Shown here piece after piece: positions 15,406-24,054 of a stretch of DNA of 64,000 nt; position 1 is the stretch's first letter, and each line of letters begins with the position of its first letter. Below the pieces are notes generated by a model. It did no database searches, was not told the origin of the DNA, and saw only the letters and a program-made list of their open reading frames with translations. This DNA comes from Onchidella celtica (lineage: Eukaryota > Mollusca > Gastropoda > Systellommatophora > Onchidiidae): the NCBI GenBank assembly GCA_963931925.1, contig OZ007567.1, positions 88,545,498 to 88,609,497 on the forward strand, given 5' to 3'. The translations under genes were made by a program, and so were the position numbers.

Positions 15406-16776
15406 TGTCACAAATCCCAGATTGGGAGATGTAATAAGTTATGACAGGACAACAATCACGAACGAACAAGTTTAACACTTAACAGAACAACCCATCAGAC
15501 TCACACATTTATTAAACATAATTATACAAATAATAGCGCCATTACATACATTATATTATTGAAATTAACTGCCGTACAACGGCCTTATTCTCACATGCAC
15601 TCTTCCTCGGATCCACAACCCGGTAGTTACTTCCTAAAGGCACTTCGGCCTCAGCCTCTCCCCTCAGGGTCTTAATAGCACATTAATAATTCACTGGCAC
15701 CGCAGTCTCTCAACATCACCTTCCTATTGTCATACACCTTAGCATTCCACTAGCACCTCCGCAGGGCAATAACACATTATCATTTCAATAGCCCATCAAC
15801 ATGGCAATAGTACATTATCAGTTCACTAGCCCATCAACATGGCAATAGTACATTATCAGTTCACTAGCCCATCAACATGGCAACAGTACATTATCAGTTC
15901 ACTAGCCCATCAACATGGCAATAGTACATTATCAGTTCACTAGCCCATCAACATGGCAATAGTACATTATCAGTTCACTAGCCCATCAACATGGCAATAG
16001 TACATTATCAGTTCACTAGCCCATCAACATGGCAATAGTACATTATCACATTCACGCTCATATCTACGTCCCTGTCCGTGGCCTGACTGCCACGACTTTA
16101 TGTGCCTCTACTGTCCTGCACCGACAGCCTCACTCTTGGCCTATGTGTGGCTCCCGGCCCTATGCTGGCCTATCACCGTAGGCGGCGCTCTTTGGCCCGA
16201 CCTCGGCACCTACAAGAATAACATTACATTGGTATAATGCCATACCATTTCTATTCACTCCACCTCTCCTTACAACCCATGAAGCGTACACACAATAGTT
16301 CACATTTCACTCACCAACATCTTACGGTAACACACCTCCATCGGAGTACACAATACTCACTCGTGCTACAAATCCATGAACTCACTTTCATCTATCGCTC
16401 ATGGCGCACATTGCTATATCCAATATCAAGGACTTCCACATTCCTCACATATACTTATTTACATCATGGTAATAGACGAATATAATATAATACATCAATC
16501 ATAATTATCAATCAACGTTCTACCTACCAGTCATCACTGGAAAAACCACTCTCATCCGTCTTCCGACTGCTCCCCTTATGTTCGCCCGCTGGGCTCTTAC
16601 TAGCGTCCGTTCAGTAGGACCTTCTAACTTGCAGTGATAGTAATACAGCGCTTTCGCCTCATTCAGACCCCCCACCACTCACAACAGCACGCTTAACTTA
16701 CTTGTCTACGTGCGTTAATTTTACTCTCCTCCTTTCCCCCCGTAATTATTAACTATCGCTCACTCCACTCGTGACA
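15406..16776 (-). repeat. 3' LTR (1371 bp)
   Basis: Starts TGTCAC and ends GTGACA, a perfect 6-bp terminal inverted repeat with TG/CA ends. It matches 22717-24049 except for three T/C differences (15422, 16073, 16152), one base in a minisatellite unit (15884) and one extra 38-bp unit. In the sense direction an AATAAA (plus-strand TTTATT at 15508-15513) lies about 100 bases before the LTR end and is a plausible poly(A) signal. An AT-rich TATA-like stretch at about 16475-16492 could be the promoter (inference). Confidence 0.96.
15792..16048. repeat. 38-bp minisatellite in 3' LTR, 7 units
   Basis: Seven units starting CCCATCAACATGGC at 15792, 15830, 15868, 15906, 15944, 15982 and 16020, the last one truncated. 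Unit three has a single C for T change. The 5' LTR has six units, and the whole length difference between the LTRs is this one unit. Confidence 0.96.
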
Positions 16777-16790
16777 TCATCCCCCACCCC
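16777..16790 (-). other. Polypurine tract
   Basis: On the minus strand GGGGTGGGGGATGA lies immediately upstream of the 3' LTR. This is the expected place and composition for the RNase H-resistant primer of plus-strand DNA synthesis. One T interrupts the purines near its 5' end and one near its 3' end. Confidence 0.85.
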
Positions 16791-17128
16791 AAAAAAATTA
16801 ATGCAATTAATTTCAAATCGCATCAAGATGACTGTCAACGAGTGAGCGTGAGCAATACCTACATAAAAATGACCTACCAATGCCCCTAGCACATAAAATA
16901 CCGGAATCAGGGGAAAATATGGGGATCAATATGCCCTGCACTATGCCTATATGTATCACATCATCAATAGCTAACTAAACACAATACCTAATACAGAATC
17001 AAAAACCAATCAACCTATCAACCATTCTTCATATCATATTTATAATGTCAATATTTTAAAGTCGACTCATTCACACAGATCCTGTCAATGTTCCTGTCCT
17101 CCGATGTATAAGCTCCTGAACTCTTCCC
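16791..17128 (-). other. Retrotransposon 3' untranslated region
   Basis: About 340 bp between the pol stop and the polypurine tract. No open frame of note, so no envelope-like gene. Confidence 0.75.
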
Positions 17129-20100
17129 CTAGGCTCGACTAAGGTAGTCGGCGATATGATTGCTGGTTCCTGGAATTGGTTGAATAACGAAGGTATACGG
17201 CTGCAAAGCCAATGCCCATCTAGACAAGCGTGGGCTGGACGAACGATTCTTCGACAAAAATGTCAGTGGCTTGTGGTCTGTCTGGATACAAAATTCTCGT
17301 CCCATGAGATAGCGTCCTAATTTCTGGACGGACCACACAATGGCAAGACACTCACGCTCTATCACAGAATACTTTCTTTCTCTCTGCAATAACTTCCTAC
17401 TGACATAACATAGAGGACGGAACCATTCGTTCTTCTCCTGTAGAAGACAAGCGCCGACACCAGAGTCCGACGCATCCGTTCTGAGGATAAAATTAGATCG
17501 AAAATCGGGTAATATCAGAATGGGTGACGATGATAATGCTGTCACCAAATTATCAAATGCTGTCTGACACTCAGACGTCCACTGGACCTTATCGGGTTGT
17601 CCCTTCTTAGTAAGGGCAGTAAGAGAAGATGACAAGGAGGAAAAATTTGGAATGAACTTTCTGTAATAATTTAAAATTCCCACTAAGCTTCTGACTTGTT
17701 TCTTTGTTTTTGGGATTTGCAACCCTACTAATTTGTCAATTTTTGTTACTTCAGGTCTCTGAACACCTCTACCCACAATATGTCCTAAGAATATTATCTC
17801 TGGACATGCCAAATCCATCTTTGCGGGTTTAGCAGTTAACCAAAAATGACGTAATCGTTTAAAAATTACTGTTAGTGTGTGAATATTATCAGACCATGCC
17901 GACGTATGACACGCTATATCGTCAAAGAATGACACGACATTAGGTATGTCCTTCAACACTAGTCTCATTAATCGTGCAAACGTCGCTGGCGCGTTTACCA
18001 ACCCAAATGGCATGACCTTAAATTGGAATAATCCAATGGGCGTTTGGAACGCCGTGTATTGTTTAGACTCCTCAGTAAGAGGGATTTCCCAATAACCTTT
18101 CGTTAAATCTGTCTTGGAAAACCACGTGGACCCGGCCAATGAAGCTATTAATTCCTCCTGAAACGGAATAGGCTCCCTATCGCCTACCGTAATAGTGTTC
18201 AATCTTCGAAAATCAATACAGAACCGCACCGATCCATCAAGTTTTTTCACGAGGACGATGGGTGATGAATACGGCGATGTTGATGGTTCTATCACATCTA
18301 ACTTCAACATTGACTCAACTTCCTTTATAACTCTATCTCTCGAAGAAAAAGGCAGCGGATAAGGTCTAAGAAATACTGGCTTATCCGAAGTCAACTTTAT
18401 TTGGTGCTGGATCACGGTAGTGCGACCCGGCAAATCCGTAATAACATCCGGGAATGACGCTAACAGGGTCTTAAGTTCCCTACTCCTTGAACTCGTAAGG
18501 TCAGGGTTAATTTTTACATCCCTGTAACCTTGTGTCGGAGTTAACTCCGGCAATTGAATTTGTAACTCTTCCTGCGCCTCGGTGTCGCTTACGTCACAGT
18601 CCAACTGGTCTACGACCCCCGTACAAGCAATAGAGAAGACAGTCTCCTCTGGTTTTGTCTGTGCACACAGATACTGTGGTCTCTCATAAAATCTCTGTAG
18701 CATATTAACATGGAAAACCTTACTCGTTCCATCAATGTGGATAGCGTAATCTACCTTTGAAACAACTCGCTCAATAACATAAGGCCCTTTCCATGTCATC
18801 AATAACTTATTATGGTCCGTAGGTAACAACAATAGGACCTTGTCTCCTGGCTTAAAAATTCTCAATTTGGAACCTCTATCTTTATAGTCTTTTGCTCTTT
18901 TCGAAGCGATACTAGAAGCTTCTTCTGCTATAGTGCGCGCTGAAGATAATCTTTCTCTTAAATCAACAAGGTACTGAAACACCGAAATCTGCTCATCGTC
19001 TCCCGATGATGGCGACGTCATCATGTCCCGAAGAACATCAGTTGGACCCCTAGGACTACGACCGTACATCATTTCAAACGGCGAGAATCCCGTTGACTCC
19101 TGCTGTACCTCTCTGTACGCCAATAATACTGCAGGGATATATCTATCCCAATCTTTAGGGCGATCAGCAGCTACCTTACGCAGCATCGACTTTAACGTCG
19201 AGTTCAATCTCTCGCACATGCCATTAGCCTGCGGATGATAAGGGGTGGTAGTGATGGGTTGTATGCTGAATAAGCGAAACAATTCCTTCATCATCTCCGA
19301 AGTAAATTGCGCGCCCCTATCAGACAAAATTTGTTCTGGTATTCCTACCCTAGCGAAAATTGCAAACAACGCTTCCGCGACTGCCTCAGACGTTATGGTC
19401 CGCAGAGGAACCGCCTCTGGCCATCTCGTAGCATTACATATGACCGTTAAGAAAAATCGATTCCCCCTATCGGTCGCTGGGTGAATGGGGCCAACAAGGT
19501 CTATCGAAACCTTTTTAAACGGTTCCGAGACCGTGGGGATCGTTTGAAGAGGAGCCTGGGGTGTACGACCCTTATGCGTCGTCTTTTGGCACGCACTGCA
19601 TGTCTTACAATACACTTGTACATCTCTGTGGATCGATGGCCAGTAAAAATTTTTAAGAACCCTTTCTTTGGTTCTAGCTATCCCCATATGACCCGCTAAT
19701 GGGACATCATGTGCCAAATGCAATACTGTTGCTATCAGCAACGCTGGCACAACGACCTGCTTTAAAATGGAGGCCACCGTTACATACTTACGGAACAGAA
19801 TGCCCGCCTGAACAACAAAGGAAGACGAGCCGTTCTTATATTTCCTCGTTTTCTCGGTTCGCGCTTCCCCAAAACATGGGTTTAATGATGGATCCTCCCT
19901 TTGTAATCTCGCCAAGCGCTCTGGCGTGATATCTAGGTTGACCGCTGGCGTCGCCAAAGGTCTAATCTTATCCTTATCAGCTACCTGTCGACGTGTTTCG
20001 ACCGCGGCACAAAAGTCAATACCTTTTGATTGCGACCATGCCTGCACATTCTCCTCGGAAGGGGAAACTACCCGTGATACATTCCCAATGATGAGCTGGG

Positions 20101-20620
20101 CGCCTGGAAAACAACCAACGACTGCTTCGACTTCCCCGCTAAGGAAAGGTGTATCTATCACTATTCTTGCCATGGGTAATTTCTCAATGGCCCCTGAAAA
20201 TTGGATGCACGGGACAGTCTCACCTGTAAGCTGTGACTCCCGAATGCAGTCCCTATGCACTCCCACAACGGTAGATCCTGTATCTCGTAAAACCGAGACC
20301 GGTTCGTCCCCAACAAACCCCGGATAAACCCTAAGACCACCTCCTGTATGACATGAATTTATAACGGGGATCTTTCTCCCACAAGGTAAAACACCGGAAG
20401 ATAATAACTTCTCACAACTGGGACACTTAGAATACTGTCCGCCTCCGTTGTCCGATGTAACACACGCAGCCGCATGATGAAATTTATTAGGGGAACATGG
20501 ACTGGAGCTACTGTCCGCGTTCGCCGCTATCCTACCTGCAGGGCAATTCACGCTGATGTGATCTGCTCTTCCGCAGTTCCAGCACTTCGCGGCCCTACAC
20601 TCGCGTGAAAAGTGACCCAC
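17129..20620 (-). CDS. pol: Retrotransposon Pol: NC knuckles, protease, integrase, RT, RNase H
   Basis: 1163 codons from the first ATG. The same frame is open upstream to the TAG at 20639-20641, so the true product is probably a Gag-Pol fusion. Residues from this ATG: second zinc knuckle CWNCGRADHISVNC (13-26); a further Cys-rich stretch with CPSC (66-90); aspartic protease with DTGS (113-116) and LIIGN (176-180); integrase with H304-x6-H311-x29-C341-x2-C344, catalytic D374, D434 and E470 (D-x59-D-x35-E) and a GPY module (WKGPY at 610-614); reverse transcriptase from about 740 with LRPYPLP, KTDLTKGYW (D838), VMPFGLVNAPATF and active site FFDD (898-901); RNase H with TDAS (D1049), E1088 and D1115, ending GTSNHIADYLSRA. 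Known Ty3/gypsy elements place integrase last. Here it precedes RT, as in the Gmr1 group. All catalytic residues are present and the frame is unbroken, so it may encode active enzymes. Confidence 0.96.
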   Translation of the reverse strand: MGHFSRECRAAKCWNCGRADHISVNCPAGRIAANADSSSSPCSPNKFHHAAACVTSDNGGGQYSKCPSCEKLLSSGVLPCGRKIPVINSCHTGGGLRVYPGFVGDEPVSVLRDTGSTVVGVHRDCIRESQLTGETVPCIQFSGAIEKLPMARIVIDTPFLSGEVEAVVGCFPGAQLIIGNVSRVVSPSEENVQAWSQSKGIDFCAAVETRRQVADKDKIRPLATPAVNLDITPERLARLQREDPSLNPCFGEARTEKTRKYKNGSSSFVVQAGILFRKYVTVASILKQVVVPALLIATVLHLAHDVPLAGHMGIARTKERVLKNFYWPSIHRDVQVYCKTCSACQKTTHKGRTPQAPLQTIPTVSEPFKKVSIDLVGPIHPATDRGNRFFLTVICNATRWPEAVPLRTITSEAVAEALFAIFARVGIPEQILSDRGAQFTSEMMKELFRLFSIQPITTTPYHPQANGMCERLNSTLKSMLRKVAADRPKDWDRYIPAVLLAYREVQQESTGFSPFEMMYGRSPRGPTDVLRDMMTSPSSGDDEQISVFQYLVDLRERLSSARTIAEEASSIASKRAKDYKDRGSKLRIFKPGDKVLLLLPTDHNKLLMTWKGPYVIERVVSKVDYAIHIDGTSKVFHVNMLQRFYERPQYLCAQTKPEETVFSIACTGVVDQLDCDVSDTEAQEELQIQLPELTPTQGYRDVKINPDLTSSRSRELKTLLASFPDVITDLPGRTTVIQHQIKLTSDKPVFLRPYPLPFSSRDRVIKEVESMLKLDVIEPSTSPYSSPIVLVKKLDGSVRFCIDFRRLNTITVGDREPIPFQEELIASLAGSTWFSKTDLTKGYWEIPLTEESKQYTAFQTPIGLFQFKVMPFGLVNAPATFARLMRLVLKDIPNVVSFFDDIACHTSAWSDNIHTLTVIFKRLRHFWLTAKPAKMDLACPEIIFLGHIVGRGVQRPEVTKIDKLVGLQIPKTKKQVRSLVGILNYYRKFIPNFSSLSSSLTALTKKGQPDKVQWTSECQTAFDNLVTALSSSPILILPDFRSNFILRTDASDSGVGACLLQEKNEWFRPLCYVSRKLLQRERKYSVIERECLAIVWSVQKLGRYLMGREFCIQTDHKPLTFLSKNRSSSPRLSRWALALQPYTFVIQPIPGTSNHIADYLSRA
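18701..19903 (-). other. Integrase region, placed before reverse transcriptase
   Basis: Pol residues about 240-640: pre-integrase linker (LARLQREDPSL, GILFRKYV), HHCC zinc domain, DDE core and GPY/F module with FHVNML. The enzyme would insert the cDNA with a 5-base stagger, matching the ACTAT duplication. Its location N-terminal to RT is the key diagnostic of this element. Confidence 0.95.
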
Positions 20621-20638
20621 GCATCCGCAAGTCCAACA
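20543..20638 (-). other. Two CCHC zinc knuckles split from gag by a TAG
   Basis: Directly after the gag stop the frame reads CWTCGCVGHFSREC (20597-20638) and then CWNCGRADHISVNC (20543-20584). Both fit C-x2-C-x4-H-x4-C exactly. Such knuckles form the nucleocapsid and normally end Gag. The first begins at the codon after the TAG, upstream of the first pol ATG, which cuts the first knuckle, so initiation at that ATG would destroy it. Confidence 0.95.
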
Positions 20639-20641
20639 CTA
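20639..20641 (-). promoter_or_regulatory. In-frame TAG between gag and pol: readthrough site or nonsense mutation
   Basis: Gag ends GCG TAG and the next codons in the same frame encode the first zinc knuckle. There is no frameshift. Gammaretroviruses separate gag and pol by a suppressed TAG, so readthrough is conceivable. The following TGT is not a strong known readthrough context, and the nearest downstream pairing I see is only five bases (GCGTG with CACGC). A single substitution of a CAG or AAG codon would explain it equally well. Confidence 0.6.
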
Positions 20642-21760
20642 CGCTCCCTGTGCTGCACTAGGCCTGGGTCCCCGTGACCCATCGCGACCGGAACTAAAGT
20701 CCCTATGCCGTCGGTCATCGGCAAAGGTCACAAATCGCCCCCGGCCATTACCGCGACCTAGCCCTCCTGCTCGGTCAAACTTACCGGATCCATATGCAGG
20801 TGATTGGTGATAGCCCCTACGCTGCCCCTGGGCTTGCCCACTATAGGCCCCACGCTGACGCGACCTGTCTTTATGTCCTGTCGGCGACCCCTCGACAACG
20901 GCGACGTACCCAGCATCTTGGACGTACGCCCTCGCCACAGGTTTGGACGGATGTGCCGTACGGTATGCTTCCGCCAACTTAGACGCCTCCTGCACCGTCG
21001 CGGGTTCGTTTTCTTTCAGGAAAGCCACCAGATCTTTATGGCACGACGCGTACAGCTGGTCACGGATCATTAGGTCTTTTAATTTAGCAAAATCCGCGCC
21101 AACATGCGCCAAGTCTACCCAGTTCGCGAAATATTGCGTCAATCTCGCGACGAAGGCAGCAAAGTCCTCCCTGGTATCCGCACGTGCTCGCCTAAACTGC
21201 TCCCGGAAATATTCCTCGGTACGCGCAAATCGGCGAAGCAGCAAAGCCTTCAGCTTATCGTAATCTTGCACGTCTTCGCGCTGTAGCTCTTTAAAGTAGG
21301 TTAACGCTCGCCCCTGCAATAGAGACGCCAGGTACGTGGACCATAATTCCTTATTTTCCCCCCATTGCAATTGTGCGTTCAGTTCGAACCTGTAAAGGAA
21401 GGCGTCTATGTCGTCCTTCCGGTCGTCGAACGTAGGGAGCTTAATCCTAACGCCACCTTTATTGTGTACCTGCCGCTCAACTGTTTCCGTTGGCGTATTC
21501 TTCTTGAGTTCTAACTCCGCAATCTTTACTTGCGCCTCTATCTCCTTTAACCTTATCTCCTGCTCCCTTTCCTTAGCCTGTCTCTCCTGCTCCTGAGCCT
21601 TAGCCTCTCTTTCCTTTTCCTGAGCCTCTTTTTCCTGCTCTCTATCCTTAGCACGCTCATCGCGCAATTCTGCCTGCTGCTCTTTAATCCAGCCGCGCAG
21701 CTCCTCTCCCTCCAGGCCAAGTTCCTTACCCAACTTCATTAGTTGTTGGAGTTCCGCCAT
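20639..21760 (-). CDS. gag: Retrotransposon Gag with SCAN-like capsid
   Basis: 373 codons. The ATG at 21758-21760 has G at -3 and G at +4, a good initiation context. Residues about 20-88 are a Glu/Lys/Arg/Gln-rich heptad-like stretch, probably a coiled coil. Residues about 105-180 (IKLPTFDDRKDDIDAFLYRF, then WSTYLASLLQGRALTYF) have the pattern of Ty3/gypsy capsid N-terminal domains. Residues about 183-270, from EYFREQFRR through LTQYFANWV, LKDLMIRDQLYASC and LVAFLKENEPATVQEA, follow the SCAN-domain helix pattern. Residues about 295-368 are Gly/Arg-rich and probably bind nucleic acid. Gag would form the particle that packages element RNA. It lacks its own zinc knuckles because of the TAG. Confidence 0.93.
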   Translation of the reverse strand: MAELQQLMKLGKELGLEGEELRGWIKEQQAELRDERAKDREQEKEAQEKEREAKAQEQERQAKEREQEIRLKEIEAQVKIAELELKKNTPTETVERQVHNKGGVRIKLPTFDDRKDDIDAFLYRFELNAQLQWGENKELWSTYLASLLQGRALTYFKELQREDVQDYDKLKALLLRRFARTEEYFREQFRRARADTREDFAAFVARLTQYFANWVDLAHVGADFAKLKDLMIRDQLYASCHKDLVAFLKENEPATVQEASKLAEAYRTAHPSKPVARAYVQDAGYVAVVEGSPTGHKDRSRQRGAYSGQAQGQRRGYHQSPAYGSGKFDRAGGLGRGNGRGRFVTFADDRRHRDFSSGRDGSRGPRPSAAQGA

Positions 21761-22701
21761 TTCACAGATTTATGGTTACGGTATATATTATGAAAACGGC
21801 TAACCTGTCGGTATGATCACTAACGACACGAACAGAGACCTGAGATCACACCAGATATAACAATACCCAATTGTCTCAAATACAATTCAGAAATTTACCT
21901 ACTTCCTAACTAATTCTATATTCATTAAATGTATAGCACTATTAATAATAAAAAAGAATAGAAACGACAAGAATGAAGAAATTCAGTAGAAGGACCACAA
22001 GTACGTCAAGGACAACGAACCAGACTAGGACAAGGCTTCTACAAAAAAACTATAATGGGAAAAAAAATGCAACCTAACTACGCCGATTACACTACACGGT
22101 ACGAACAAGAACAGAGTCTGAAAAAAAGAACGTATCTACAGATAGGTAGAAAGAGGGACAAGAGAATACGTCTTCCTGCAGAACAGAGAAGATATCGACG
22201 CTACAACTAAACACTAACAAAGCCCTACAGAATGTTCACCGTGATGAACGAAGTTCCAAGTTTATCACACCTTTTTTTTAAAGGATAAACTAGGTTCAAC
22301 ACAGCAAACGAAAACAGCAAAAACAGAGAAAAAGACAGATTAAAGGAACAGCCCCCAATCCAGGGTACAAAATTTCAGTTTCACTTAACTTCGAATTTTG
22401 AGTTTAACTCCTCCCCTTAATCGGAGCTCTGGCCGCTTGACTCCTCAGGCTGGCACACACACTCTGGAAAGTTCTAATACACATTAGTACATATTCATAA
22501 CAGTACATGCATCAATACATATTCATAAATATACATAAATCATACCATCATGAAATTTCCATTCATCCCACGAACAAAGACAGCACAAATTCCTACCACA
22601 AGATAAGTATTACGTGGACAAAAACTAAAGTAACAAATGCCCACTGCAAAATCCCTACTAACTAACTACAACTAAATATTACGAAAATGGACGAGTCACA
22701 A
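21761..22701 (-). other. Retrotransposon 5' leader
   Basis: About 940 bp between primer-binding site and gag, A-rich on the plus strand, with no substantial open frame. In retroelements this region carries RNA packaging and dimerisation signals. None can be identified by eye. Confidence 0.7.
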
Positions 22702-22715
22702 CGGACGAGCCCCCA
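22702..22715 (-). other. Primer-binding site for tRNA-Pro
   Basis: One base inside the 5' LTR the minus strand reads TGGGGGCTCGTCCG, the complement of the conserved 3' end of tRNA-Pro including CCA. The first 14 bases match and then the match stops, against 18 in a full retroviral site. Murine leukaemia-type retroviruses use the same primer (established knowledge). Confidence 0.88.
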
Positions 22716-22716
22716 A

Positions 22717-24049
22717 TGTCACAAATCCCAGACTGGGAGATGTAATAAGTTATGACAGGACAACAATCACGAACGAACAAGTTTAACACTTAACAGAACA
22801 ACCCATCAGACTCACACATTTATTAAACATAATTATACAAATAATAGCGCCATTACATACATTATATTATTGAAATTAACTGCCGTACAACGGCCTTATT
22901 CTCACATGCACTCTTCCTCGGATCCACAACCCGGTAGTTACTTCCTAAAGGCACTTCGGCCTCAGCCTCTCCCCTCAGGGTCTTAATAGCACATTAATAA
23001 TTCACTGGCACCGCAGTCTCTCAACATCACCTTCCTATTGTCATACACCTTAGCATTCCACTAGCACCTCCGCAGGGCAATAACACATTATCATTTCAAT
23101 AGCCCATCAACATGGCAATAGTACATTATCAGTTCACTAGCCCATCAACATGGCAATAGTACATTATCAGTTCACTAGCCCATCAACATGGCAATAGTAC
23201 ATTATCAGTTCACTAGCCCATCAACATGGCAATAGTACATTATCAGTTCACTAGCCCATCAACATGGCAATAGTACATTATCAGTTCACTAGCCCATCAA
23301 CATGGCAATAGTACATTATCACATTCACGCTCATATCTACGTCCCCGTCCGTGGCCTGACTGCCACGACTTTATGTGCCTCTACTGTCCTGCACCGACAG
23401 CCTCACTCTTGGCCTATGTGTGGCCCCCGGCCCTATGCTGGCCTATCACCGTAGGCGGCGCTCTTTGGCCCGACCTCGGCACCTACAAGAATAACATTAC
23501 ATTGGTATAATGCCATACCATTTCTATTCACTCCACCTCTCCTTACAACCCATGAAGCGTACACACAATAGTTCACATTTCACTCACCAACATCTTACGG
23601 TAACACACCTCCATCGGAGTACACAATACTCACTCGTGCTACAAATCCATGAACTCACTTTCATCTATCGCTCATGGCGCACATTGCTATATCCAATATC
23701 AAGGACTTCCACATTCCTCACATATACTTATTTACATCATGGTAATAGACGAATATAATATAATACATCAATCATAATTATCAATCAACGTTCTACCTAC
23801 CAGTCATCACTGGAAAAACCACTCTCATCCGTCTTCCGACTGCTCCCCTTATGTTCGCCCGCTGGGCTCTTACTAGCGTCCGTTCAGTAGGACCTTCTAA
23901 CTTGCAGTGATAGTAATACAGCGCTTTCGCCTCATTCAGACCCCCCACCACTCACAACAGCACGCTTAACTTACTTGTCTACGTGCGTTAATTTTACTCT
24001 CCTCCTTTCCCCCCGTAATTATTAACTATCGCTCACTCCACTCGTGACA
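22717..24049 (-). repeat. 5' LTR (1333 bp)
   Basis: Same TGTCAC...GTGACA ends as the 3' LTR. Outside one 38-bp unit it differs at four positions, about 0.3 percent. The element is read from right to left, so the element promoter lies here and the primer site follows at its left edge. Confidence 0.96.
23103..23321. repeat. 38-bp minisatellite in 5' LTR, 6 units
   Basis: Units start at 23103, 23141, 23179, 23217, 23255 and 23293, with the same sequence as the 3' LTR units. It has one unit fewer than the 3' LTR. Confidence 0.96.
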
Positions 24050-24054
24050 ACTAT
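24050..24054. repeat. Target site duplication, right (ACTAT)
   Basis: Exact copy of 15401-15405 on the other side of the retrotransposon. Confidence 0.95.

Larger units (their letters stand above)
15406..24049 (-). mobile_element. Complete Gmr1-like Ty3/gypsy LTR retrotransposon
   Basis: 8644 bp, read on the minus strand: 5' LTR (22717-24049), tRNA-Pro primer site (22702-22715), about 950 bp leader, gag (20639-21760), pol (17129-20620), polypurine tract (16777-16790), 3' LTR (15406-16776), all inside an ACTAT duplication. The pol order is protease, integrase, reverse transcriptase, RNase H. The protein sequences are Ty3/gypsy-like, so this is the Gmr1-like arrangement and not a copia element. 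There is no envelope-like frame and no chromodomain: pol ends just after RNase H. The two LTRs differ at about four bases plus one minisatellite unit, so the insertion is recent. The only visible coding defect is the TAG between gag and the zinc knuckles, which may be a regulated readthrough signal. Confidence 0.95.

Noticed and set aside
15792-16048. Regularly spaced 38-bp repeats resembling a CRISPR array
   Set aside because: The units are contiguous with no unique spacers, they lie in an LTR, and the DNA is eukaryotic. It is a minisatellite.
16237-16485. 82-codon frame present identically at 23510-23758
   Set aside because: It lies inside both LTRs on the strand opposite to transcription. 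Its duplication reflects LTR identity, not selection.
19023-21596. Plus-strand frames of 60-133 codons across the retrotransposon
   Set aside because: They are antisense shadows of gag and pol.
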